From positions 1-34,260 of the forward strand of contig NZ_JAIVFO010000036.1 of NCBI RefSeq assembly GCF_029991245.1: a stretch of 34,260 bases of DNA. Reading direction: 5' to 3'. Of the stretch, positions 28,202 through 34,260 are shown piece by piece. Under the pieces are notes generated by a model. That model was not told the origin of the DNA. It did no database searches and saw only the letters and a program-made list of their open reading frames with translations. Position 1 is the stretch's first letter; each line of letters starts with the position of its first letter. A program made the translations under genes and the position numbers. Source of the stretch: Xanthobacter autotrophicus. GTDB taxonomy: Bacteria; Pseudomonadota; Alphaproteobacteria; Rhizobiales; Xanthobacteraceae.

Positions 28202-29050
28202 TTACGCCTCCAGCTGGCCCATGGCCCTGAGATCGGAAATCAGCAGGTCGCGCAGCTCGGCGGTGACCTCGGGCCGCATGCCGAACCAGCGTTCAAAACC
28301 GGGTACGCCCTGGTGCAGCAGCATGCCGAGCCCATCCACCGTGCGAAATCCCCGCTCCGCCGCCGTCTTCAGCAACGGGGTGATCAGCGGCACATAGACG
28401 ATGTCGCTCACCACCGCCTCAGGCTTGAGGTGGGACAGATCCACGGTGAGCGGCGCCGCGCCCTTCATGCCGAGCGAGGTGCAATTCACCAGAATATCGG
28501 CATCCGCCATCACGTCGGCCGCCTTGTCGAAGGCCAGGGGAACCACTTTCGCGCCGAACGCGGCGGCGATGACCTCGGCCCGTCCCAGCGTGCGATTGGC
28601 CAGCACCACCCGTTCGAACCCGCGCTGCACCAGCGCATGGACGATGGCCCGGGATGCTCCGCCCGCGCCCAGCACCAGGGCCAGCTTTTGCTCCCCATCC
28701 CAACCCGGAACGGTGGCATCCAGATTGGCGATGAAGCCATAACCGTCGGTGCTCGCGCCATATAGCCGGCCGTCTTCAAGCCAAAGCGTGTTGGCCGAGC
28801 CCAGGATCACCGCGCTCTCGTCCGCCTCGTCGAGGACGGAGAAGGCGATCTCCTTGTTGGGCGCCGTCACGTTGCAGCCGGCATAGCCGCGCGCCGCAAG
28901 GCTGCGGTAGAAATCGGCCGCCTGCGCCGGAGGCACCTCCTCGCGGCCATAGTCCCCGTCGATCCCGTAGGCCTTCAGCCAATAGCCATGGAGCAGCGGA
29001 GAGCGGGAATAACTGACCGGCGAGCCCGTGATGCACACCCGCACCGTCAC
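28202..29050 (-). CDS. aroE: Shikimate dehydrogenase (NADP+) AroE
   Basis: Reduces 3-dehydroshikimate to shikimate in aromatic amino-acid synthesis. The 282-residue product has the shikimate-binding SRSPLLHG (15-22), the catalytic Lys in NVTAPNKE (K66), Asp of STDGYG (D102), the NADP-binding GAGGAS (128-133) with NRT (152-154), and C-terminal DGLGMLLHQG. The start is GTG at 29050, overlapping the maf stop as GTGA, so translation is probably coupled. The gene order maf-aroE-coaE-dnaQ is widely conserved in Alphaproteobacteria. Confidence 0.96.
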   Translation of the reverse strand: MTVRVCITGSPVSYSRSPLLHGYWLKAYGIDGDYGREEVPPAQAADFYRSLAARGYAGCNVTAPNKEIAFSVLDEADESAVILGSANTLWLEDGRLYGASTDGYGFIANLDATVPGWDGEQKLALVLGAGGASRAIVHALVQRGFERVVLANRTLGRAEVIAAAFGAKVVPLAFDKAADVMADADILVNCTSLGMKGAAPLTVDLSHLKPEAVVSDIVYVPLITPLLKTAAERGFRTVDGLGMLLHQGVPGFERWFGMRPEVTAELRDLLISDLRAMGQLEA

Positions 29051-29652
29051 GGAAGAAGCCCCTGTTCCCGGAAGAAGGGCAGCAGCTGCAGCAGCGGCAG
29101 GCCGAGGATGGTGAAATGGTCCCCGTCCACCCGGGTGAACAGGTGCACGCCCACCGATTCCAGCTGGTAGGCACCCACGGAGGTGAGCACCCGCGGCCCG
29201 GCCGCGGTGATGTAGGTGTTCAGTGCCTCGTCGCTCAAGGGCCGCATGGTGAGAAAGGCGCTGACCACCGTCTCGAACAGGATCTCGCCATCGCGCGCCA
29301 CCGCCACCGCCGAATGCAGCGCATGGGTCTGGCCCGCAAGCTCCTGAAGCTGCAGGCGTGCTGCTTCGATGCTGACCGGCTTGTGGTAGATCTTCGGCCC
29401 CAGCGCCAGCGTCTGGTCCGCGCCCAGCACCAGGCGCCCAGGCGCGGCGCGCGATCCGGCAAGGGCCTTCGCCCGGGACAGGATCACGGCGATGCCGGCG
29501 GGATCCACCGCGCCGGCATCGGCCTGGATGGAGCGTTCGTCCACCTCGGCAGCCACCGTTTCCACCGGCACGCCCGCATGCACGAGAAGGGTCAGGCGCG
29601 TCGCGCTCTTGGATGCCAGGACGAGCGGCTGTTCATCACGCCACACGAGCAT
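29047..29652 (-). CDS. maf: Maf-family nucleotide pyrophosphatase
   Basis: House-cleaning enzyme that hydrolyses non-canonical or modified nucleoside triphosphates. The 201-residue product has the family motif ASKSATR (13-19), the catalytic-region Asp in GADQTLA (D79) and KPVS (91-94). GAYQLESVGVHLFTRVDGDHFTILGLPLLQLL follows near the C-terminus. Which of the Maf subgroups (dTTP/UTP or 7-methyl-GTP) it belongs to is not clear; its place before aroE is usual for alphaproteobacterial Maf. The ATG at 29652 has GAGGGAG immediately upstream; a longer frame to 29724 is not supported. Confidence 0.93.
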   Translation of the reverse strand: MLVWRDEQPLVLASKSATRLTLLVHAGVPVETVAAEVDERSIQADAGAVDPAGIAVILSRAKALAGSRAAPGRLVLGADQTLALGPKIYHKPVSIEAARLQLQELAGQTHALHSAVAVARDGEILFETVVSAFLTMRPLSDEALNTYITAAGPRVLTSVGAYQLESVGVHLFTRVDGDHFTILGLPLLQLLPFFREQGLLP

Positions 29653-29800
29653 ATCTCCCTCTGCTGCCGCACTCCGGCCGGGGCCGATGCCTGTGGGTTT
29701 CTCCCAAAGCCGGCCGGGGTGCAAGCTGTGCTCTCGTCTCAGACCGCGCGGCGCTTGAGCTTAGCCAATTGGCATCGGTCAACGACCGAGACCGATGGTC

Positions 29801-30652
29801 TCAGGTCTCGGCGATGGCCCGGCGCCGGCGCTCGCTGTAGAGCGCGTAGATGGTCGCTGCGGTTTCTTCCACCGAGCGGCGGGTGACGTCGATGAGCGGC
29901 CAGCCATTGCGGGCGCACAGGCGCCGCGACAGGATGATCTCCTCGTTCACCGCCTCGCGATTGACATAGGATGCACCAAGATCGGCAGCGTTGAGCCCCA
30001 GAAGACGGTTCTGGCGAATCTCCACGATACGCTCCGGGCTTGCCACCAGGCCGACCACAAGCGGCTTCTTCAGCTTCTCGACGCCGGGCGGCAGGGGCAC
30101 GCCGGGCACCAGCGGGATGTTGGCGGTCTTGATGCCGCGATTGGCGAGATAGATGGAAGTGGGCGTCTTGGAGGTGCGGGACACGCCGAGCAGCACCACG
30201 TCGGCGCTTTCCAGATCGTCCGTCATGTGCCCGTCGTCGTGCATGACGGTGTAGTTCAACGCATCGATGCGCTTGAAATAATTGGCGTCCAGCGAGTGCT
30301 GCCCGCCCACGCGTGGGGTCGGGCTGCCGCCGAGATAGGACTGGAACAGCTGCACCACCGGCGCCAGCACCGACATGTAGGGCACGCCCAGCTCGCGGCA
30401 GCGCTCTTTCAGCCGCTCGCGGATCTCCTTGTCCACCAGCGTGTAGAGCACGATGCCGGGATTGCTCTCCACCTCGTTCAGCACGCGTTCGAGCTGCTTC
30501 ATGGAGCGGATGAGCGGATAGACGTGCTCGATGGGCAGCACGTTCGCATATTGCGCACAGGCCGCCCGCCCCACATTGATGAGGGTCTCGCCCGTGGCAT
30601 CGGAAACGAGATGCAGGTGAAAGTAACTCTCGCCGGGCGTTTTCGGATTCAC
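29801..30652 (-). CDS. ppsR: Pyruvate,phosphate dikinase / PEP synthetase regulatory protein (PSRP, DUF299)
   Basis: Bifunctional serine/threonine kinase and phosphorylase that switches PEP synthetase or pyruvate,phosphate dikinase off and on. The 283-residue product has an N-terminal [13 protein letters not shown] (12-24), [35 protein letters not shown] with the ADP-binding P-loop (156-166), NIPLVP and the C-terminal [13 protein letters not shown]. The start is taken as GTG at 30652: it begins the family match and has AGGAG and GGTGGA just upstream. This is the homologue of Rickettsia RP001, which with hemE flanks the origin in several Alphaproteobacteria. It leads the maf-aroE-coaE-dnaQ operon. 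Confidence 0.93.
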   Translation of the reverse strand: MNPKTPGESYFHLHLVSDATGETLINVGRAACAQYANVLPIEHVYPLIRSMKQLERVLNEVESNPGIVLYTLVDKEIRERLKERCRELGVPYMSVLAPVVQLFQSYLGGSPTPRVGGQHSLDANYFKRIDALNYTVMHDDGHMTDDLESADVVLLGVSRTSKTPTSIYLANRGIKTANIPLVPGVPLPPGVEKLKKPLVVGLVASPERIVEIRQNRLLGLNAADLGASYVNREAVNEEIILSRRLCARNGWPLIDVTRRSVEETAATIYALYSERRRRAIAET

Positions 30653-30818
30653 AATTATCCACCGCTCCTGTGGAACACTGTTGAAAAAGGCACGCCCGGT
30701 GGCGGGGTGCAAGTGTGGGCTCTGGATAACCCTGAAATCCATCCACACCCAGACCGTGCGGGACAGAATCCGGGAGCCCCCTGTGCGTCCATGTGGACAC
30801 CGTTCCGGGACCACCGCG

Positions 30819-30834
30819 TTAATCCTTTGTTAAC
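30819..30834. promoter_or_regulatory. CtrA box 1 in the candidate origin
   Basis: TTAATCCTTTGTTAAC matches the CtrA consensus TTAA-N7-TTAAC exactly. CtrA is the cell-cycle response regulator that, in Caulobacter, binds such sites in Cori and blocks replication initiation. Confidence 0.75.
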
Positions 30835-30922
30835 CGGCCTTTCGCCGGCTTCGCACCTGCGGCAAGTGCGCCTTCAGGACAGGGGATGCCTGTGGATCGG
30901 TTGTCGAGGGTCGCTCACATCG

Positions 30923-30937
30923 TTAATCAACCGTTAA
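30923..30937. promoter_or_regulatory. CtrA box 2, overlapping the hemE promoter
   Basis: TTAATCAACCGTTAA is a second exact TTAA-N7-TTAA. Its right half is also the candidate -35 of hemE, so CtrA binding should affect hemE transcription as well as the origin. Two of the GANTC sites (30938 and 30947) follow directly. Confidence 0.72.
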
Positions 30938-30963
30938 GACTCCAAAGACTCTCTCTCTATAAA
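30934..30963 (+). promoter_or_regulatory. Candidate hemE promoter
   Basis: TTAAGA (30934-30939) and TATAAA (30958-30963), with an 18-base spacer, are the best sigma70-like pair. They would give a leader of about 20 bases before the hemE ATG. In Caulobacter a promoter of this type lies inside Cori and is repressed by CtrA; the same layout is visible here. Confidence 0.5.
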
Positions 30964-30989
30964 AGATTCTATTAGATTGAAGGGACGGG

Positions 30990-32036
30990 ATGAACCGCGC
31001 TCTCGAGACACGATCCCCCTTCCTGCGGGTGCTCGACGGCACCCCGCTTGATCCCCCGCCGCTCTGGATGATGCGGCAGGCGGGGCGCTATCTTCCGGAA
31101 TATCGCGCTGTGCGGGCTGAGGCCGGTGACTTCCTCACCCTGTGCTACACGCCGAAGCTCGCCGCCGAGGTGACCTTGCAGCCGATCCGTCGCTACGGAT
31201 TTGATGCGGCCATCATCTTTTCGGACATTCTGGTGGTGCCCCATGCTCTCGGGGTCGGCCTCACCTTCGAGGCCGGAGAAGGTCCGCGGCTGACGCCGGT
31301 GACGGACCGGGAAGGTGTCGCCGCCCTGAAGGACCACCTTGATCGCGACAAGGTGGACCCGGTCTACGAGGCCATCGCCATGGTGCGCGCCACGCTTCCC
31401 GCCGAAGTGGCGCTGATCGGCTTCTGCGGCGCGCCGTGGACGGTCGCCACCTACATGGTGGCGGGGCAGGGCACCGACGACCAGGCTCCCGCCCGCATGC
31501 TGGCCCTGCGCGACGAAGCCCTGTTCCAGAGCCTCATCGACCGGCTGGTGGAAGCCTCCATCGTCCATCTGTCGGGGCAGGTGGCGGCGGGTGCCGACGT
31601 GGTTCAGATCTTCGACACCTGGGCTGGCGTGCTTGATCCCGTGTCCTTCGAGCGTTGGTGCGCCGAACCTCTGCGCCGTATCGTCGCGGGGCTGAAGGCC
31701 ATGCACCCCCACGTGCGGGTCATCGCTTTTCCGAAGGGGGCGACGCTGGAAGCGCTGGAACGGCTCGCCGATACCGGCATCCATGCCATCGGCCTCGACT
31801 GGGCGGCGGATCGCCTGGCGGCGCGGCGACGGCTTTCCGGCCGTGTGGCGCTCCAGGGCAATCTGGATCCGCTGCGGCTCATTGTCGGCGGGCCGGCTCT
31901 GGAGGAGGAAGTGGCGCGCATCCGCGAGGATTTTTCCGGCGCGCGGCACATCTTCAATCTCGGCCACGGCATCCGCCCTGAAACCCCGCTCGCCCATGTG
32001 GAGAAGCTGGTGGAAGCGGTGCGGCGGGCGCGCTGA
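30990..32036 (+). CDS. hemE: Uroporphyrinogen III decarboxylase HemE
   Basis: Cytoplasmic heme-pathway enzyme converting uroporphyrinogen III to coproporphyrinogen III. The 348-residue product shows the N-terminal signature PPLWMMRQAGRYLPEYR (22-38; R29 and R33 for substrate carboxylates) and the catalytic-region Asp in IIFSDILV (D79). FCGAPWTVATYMVAGQG is the second signature, and the C-terminal part has GHGIRPETPLAHVEKLV. The ATG at 30990 has AAGGGA upstream. It is followed by hemJ after 22 bases, so two heme-synthesis steps are co-transcribed beside the candidate origin. Confidence 0.96.
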   Translation: MNRALETRSPFLRVLDGTPLDPPPLWMMRQAGRYLPEYRAVRAEAGDFLTLCYTPKLAAEVTLQPIRRYGFDAAIIFSDILVVPHALGVGLTFEAGEGPRLTPVTDREGVAALKDHLDRDKVDPVYEAIAMVRATLPAEVALIGFCGAPWTVATYMVAGQGTDDQAPARMLALRDEALFQSLIDRLVEASIVHLSGQVAAGADVVQIFDTWAGVLDPVSFERWCAEPLRRIVAGLKAMHPHVRVIAFPKGATLEALERLADTGIHAIGLDWAADRLAARRRLSGRVALQGNLDPLRLIVGGPALEEEVARIREDFSGARHIFNLGHGIRPETPLAHVEKLVEAVRRAR

Positions 32037-32058
32037 TCGACCGAAGGTCAATCCCCCG

Positions 32059-32493
32059 ATGGCTCACGATTTATATAGCTGGATCAAGGCACTCCATGTC
32101 ATCGCCGTGATCTCCTGGATGGCGGGGATGCTCTATCTGCCGCGGCTCATGGTCTATCACTGCGCCGCCGAGGTGGGCTCGGTGCAGTCGCAGACGTTCA
32201 AGGTGATGGAACGGCGGCTGCTGAAAGCCATCATGAACCCCGCCATGATCGTCACCTGGGTCGCCGGGCTTTATCTGGCCTATGCCGGGGGCTGGTACTT
32301 GGCCGGCTGGTTCCACGCCAAGTTCGCGCTGGTGCTGGTCCTGTCCGGCTTCCACGGCGCCCTGTCGCGCTGGGTGCGCGACTTCGCGCAGGACAAAAAT
32401 ACCCGTGCGGCCCGTTTCTTCCGCGTTGCCAATGAGGTGCCGACGCTGCTGATGATCGGCATCGTCATTCTTGTGGTGGTCAAACCGTTTTGA
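32059..32493 (+). CDS. hemJ: Protoporphyrinogen IX oxidase HemJ (CopD-like membrane protein)
   Basis: Membrane hemoprotein oxidising protoporphyrinogen IX to protoporphyrin IX in bacteria lacking HemG/HemY. The 144-residue product has about four transmembrane helices, the N-terminal signature [28 protein letters not shown] with the conserved His pair (H13, H34), and a hydrophobic C-terminus near [23 protein letters not shown]. The length fits the HemJ/UPF0093 family (about 142-148). The ATG at 32059 has GAAGG upstream. Its place between hemE and rho matches many Rhizobiales. Confidence 0.92.
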   Translation: MAHDLYSWIKALHVIAVISWMAGMLYLPRLMVYHCAAEVGSVQSQTFKVMERRLLKAIMNPAMIVTWVAGLYLAYAGGWYLAGWFHAKFALVLVLSGFHGALSRWVRDFAQDKNTRAARFFRVANEVPTLLMIGIVILVVVKPF

Positions 32494-32740
32494 TGCGCCC
32501 TTGAGTGGAAGGAGGACTTGCGCCGCCTTCCCGGCCCGCCTATCTTGGGGGCGCTTTCCTAAACGCAGGCGAACGCGCTTCTTTCATCCGGTGCCGTCAT
32601 TGGCCCGGCCGGCGTGTCAGGCGGCAGGCTGCGTGCCCCGGCTTCCCCTGAAGACCTGCGACCCCGTCCCTCCCCTACCGGCCATGCCTGATCCTTGCGA
32701 TCGGCTTCGGCATACTCAAGATTCATCGAGGCTTTCCCTT
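32494..32740 (+). promoter_or_regulatory. rho leader region, C-rich
   Basis: This 247-base gap has no gene that I can support. It is pyrimidine-rich in parts (notably 32621-32700, with many C and few G runs), the kind of unstructured C-rich RNA that Rho binds. Rho genes are known to limit their own expression through such leaders, so autoregulation is possible here. No clear -35/-10 pair stands out. Confidence 0.3.
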
Positions 32741-34009
32741 ATGCGGGAAGTGAAACTTCAAGACCTTAAATCCAAGACCCCCGTCGAACTCCTCGCCTTC
32801 GCCGAGGAGAACCAGGTGGAAAACGCCAGCACCCTGCGCAAGCAGGAGCTCATGTTCGCCATTCTGAAGCAGCTGGCGGCCACCGAAACGGAGATCATCG
32901 GCGAAGGCGTCGTCGAGGTGCTCCAGGACGGCTTCGGCTTCCTGCGTTCGCCCGAGGCGAACTATCTGCCGGGGCCGGACGACATCTATGTGTCTCCCTC
33001 CCAGATCCGGCGCTTCGGCCTGCGCACCGGCGACACGGTGGAAGGGCAGATCCGCTCGCCGAAGGAAGGCGAGCGCTATTTCGCGCTTCTCAAGGTCAAT
33101 ACCATCAATTTCGAAGACCCTGAGAAGACGCGGCACAAGATCAACTTCGACAATCTGACGCCGCTCTATCCCGACGAGCGCCTCAAGCTGGAGCATGAGG
33201 AAACCGTCGGAAAGAAGGATTTCTCGCCGCGAATCATCGACATCGTGGCGCCCATCGGCAAGGGCCAGCGCGGCCTCATCGTGGCCCCGCCCCGCACCGG
33301 CAAGACGGTGCTGCTGCAGAACATCGCCAAATCCATCACCGCCAATCATCCCGAATGCTTCCTCATCGTGCTGCTCATCGACGAGCGGCCGGAAGAAGTC
33401 ACCGACATGCAGCGCTCGGTGAAGGGTGAGGTGGTCTCCTCCACCTTCGACGAGCCGGCGACCCGCCACGTGCAGGTGGCCGAGATGGTGATCGAGAAGG
33501 CCAAGCGCCTGGTGGAGCACGGGCGCGACGTGGTGATCCTCTTGGATTCCATCACCCGCCTCGGCCGCGCCTACAATACTGTGGTACCGTCCTCCGGCAA
33601 GGTGCTCACCGGCGGCGTGGACGCCAACGCCTTGCAGCGGCCCAAGCGCTTCTTCGGCGCGGCGCGCAATATCGAGGAAGGTGGCTCCCTCACCATCATC
33701 GCCACGGCGCTCATCGAGACCGGCTCGCGCATGGACGAGGTGATCTTCGAGGAGTTCAAGGGCACCGGTAACTCGGAAGTCATCCTCGACCGCAAAGTTT
33801 CGGACAAGCGCGTGTTCCCGGCCATCGACATCACCCGCTCGGGCACCCGCAAGGAAGAGCTTCTGGTGCCGGCCGACACGCTCAAGAAGATGTATGTGCT
33901 GCGCCGCATCCTCAATCCCATGGGCACGGTGGACGCCATCGAGTTCCTGCTCGACAAGCTGCGCCAGACCAAGACCAACGCTGACTTCTTCGATTCCATG
34001 AACACCTGA
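32741..34009 (+). CDS. rho: Transcription termination factor Rho
   Basis: Hexameric RNA-dependent ATPase/translocase that ends transcription at C-rich sites. The 422-residue product (E. coli 419) has the Rho-N helical domain (1-48), the OB-fold RNA-binding domain with [29 protein letters not shown] (about 64-92), and Walker A PPRTGKTV (183-190). [17 protein letters not shown], Walker B VVILLDS (264-270), the Q-loop [18 protein letters not shown] (about 293-310) and [12 protein letters not shown] follow. The ATG at 32741 ([18 protein letters not shown]) matches the family start; a longer frame to 32471 is not used. No insertion is seen in the N-terminal domain. It ends the hemE-hemJ-rho group. 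Confidence 0.97.
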   Translation: MREVKLQDLKSKTPVELLAFAEENQVENASTLRKQELMFAILKQLAATETEIIGEGVVEVLQDGFGFLRSPEANYLPGPDDIYVSPSQIRRFGLRTGDTVEGQIRSPKEGERYFALLKVNTINFEDPEKTRHKINFDNLTPLYPDERLKLEHEETVGKKDFSPRIIDIVAPIGKGQRGLIVAPPRTGKTVLLQNIAKSITANHPECFLIVLLIDERPEEVTDMQRSVKGEVVSSTFDEPATRHVQVAEMVIEKAKRLVEHGRDVVILLDSITRLGRAYNTVVPSSGKVLTGGVDANALQRPKRFFGAARNIEEGGSLTIIATALIETGSRMDEVIFEEFKGTGNSEVILDRKVSDKRVFPAIDITRSGTRKEELLVPADTLKKMYVLRRILNPMGTVDAIEFLLDKLRQTKTNADFFDSMNT

Positions 34010-34044
34010 GGCGCGCCTGCGTCCTCCGTGGTTGGTGCAAGATG

Positions 34045-34083
34045 CAGCCGTCATGCTTCCGGGCGTGGCGGCTGTGCCGTTTT
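34045..34083 (+). terminator. Terminator-like hairpin after rho
   Basis: A 12-pair stem (34045-34056 with 34063-34074, two G-T wobbles, loop TTCCGG) is followed after five bases by TTTT (34080-34083). It begins 35 bases past the rho stop. Confidence 0.5.
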
Positions 34084-34229
34084 CGGGGGCCTGAACAAAG
34101 CGCCAACAGGGCCGTTCGGGCGATTCGCCCCGCTTGTGTTCCGGGCCTGTTCGCGGGCCGGTGGGGCTTGTCCGGACAAGGGACAGTGTCTCAGTTGGGA
34201 TCTGCTGCCTCGACCGGGCACGGTGCGAA

Positions 34230-34253
34230 CCCTCTCCCGCTTACGGGGGAGGG
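34230..34253. repeat. Short intergenic palindrome at the right edge
   Basis: CCCTCTCCCG (34230-34239) and CGGGGGAGGG (34244-34253) form a ten-pair stem with one wobble and a CTTA loop. This sequence type recurs between genes in many Rhizobiales genomes (REP-like). The remaining sequence from 34084 to the edge shows no gene. Confidence 0.5.
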
Positions 34254-34260
34254 CAGGGTG

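Larger units (their letters stand above)
30653..30989. other. oriC: Candidate chromosomal replication origin (oriC), ppsR-hemE intergenic
   Basis: The region between divergent ppsR and hemE is where Caulobacter Cori and the Rickettsia origin lie. Sequence support is direct. There are two perfect CtrA boxes (30819-30833, 30923-30937) and DnaA-box-like nonamers: TTATCCACC 30655-30663, TCTGGATAA 30721-30729 (reverse), CCATCCACA 30739-30747 and TGTGGATCG 30891-30899 (reverse). Five GANTC sites start at 30646, 30766, 30938, 30947 and 30965. An A+T-rich stretch (30921-30980, 40 of 60 bases A or T) could be the unwinding element. No DnaA box is a perfect TTATCCACA. A plain divergent promoter region is the alternative. 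Confidence 0.78.

Noticed and set aside
34131-34230. Possible start of a gene or IS end at the right edge
   Set aside because: Only short frames without a ribosome-binding site; the GTCCGGAC palindrome alone is not evidence of an insertion sequence.
1-34260. Search for tRNA, rRNA, CRISPR array, transposase or prophage genes
   Set aside because: No T-loop-like GTTCGA sequences in a cloverleaf setting, no regularly spaced repeats and no transposase motifs were seen by eye. A tRNAscan or Rfam search was not possible.

Overview
The window is a gene-dense, high-GC stretch of an alphaproteobacterial chromosome, most likely from the Hyphomicrobiales (Rhizobiales). A Xanthobacteraceae-like genome is my guess, not a demonstrated assignment. 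Supporting signs are a MucR/Ros-type regulator, the meso-DAP type of MurE, a class IIA HAD gene next to ribF, and the arrangement hemE / intergenic region / ppsR / maf / aroE / coaE / dnaQ. In Caulobacter and Rickettsia the replication origin lies between hemE and the ppsR-like gene (RP001). All recognised genes look intact. I saw no rRNA, tRNA, CRISPR array or transposase gene.

Region 1 (1-9243) is part of the division and cell wall (dcw) cluster: the end of a probable ftsL, then ftsI, murE, murF, mraY and murD. Two unexpected genes lie between mraY and murD: an unrecognised 290-residue protein (GTG start overlapping the mraY stop) and, on the other strand, a small YgaP-like (DUF2892) membrane protein. 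MurD carries a His/Gly/Pro-rich tail. The usual next genes (ftsW, murG, murC and so on) are absent. Instead murD ends in a cluster of hairpin-forming repeats.

Region 2 (9244-16498) holds a NagD-like HAD hydrolase, ribF (FMN/FAD synthesis), a DapC-like aminotransferase (DAP/lysine branch), ftsK (chromosome segregation) and lolA (lipoprotein transport), all on the plus strand. Region 3 (16530-18537) has recR on the minus strand, then about 0.9 kb without a convincing gene but with a 15-bp tandem repeat, then mucR.

Region 4 (18634-24523, minus strand) is the segregation/tRNA-modification operon mnmE-mnmG-rsmG-parA-parB. It has a perfect parS site (23191-23206) between mnmE and mnmG and a 15/16 match inside rsmG. 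A DUF255/YyaL gene diverges from mnmE. Region 5 (26860-30652, minus strand) is the tight operon ppsR-maf-aroE-coaE-dnaQ. Region 6 (30990-34009, plus strand) is hemE, hemJ and rho.

The most interesting non-coding DNA is the 337-bp ppsR-hemE intergenic region (30653-30989). It has two perfect CtrA boxes (TTAA-N7-TTAA), several DnaA-box-like sequences, five GANTC (CcrM) sites and an A+T-rich stretch beside hemE. This is the expected make-up of a Caulobacter-type chromosomal origin under CtrA/CcrM control. With parS about 7.5 kb away, the window is probably the origin-proximal part of the chromosome, joining replication initiation (oriC), segregation (ParABS, FtsK), division and cell-wall synthesis, and a MucR regulator.
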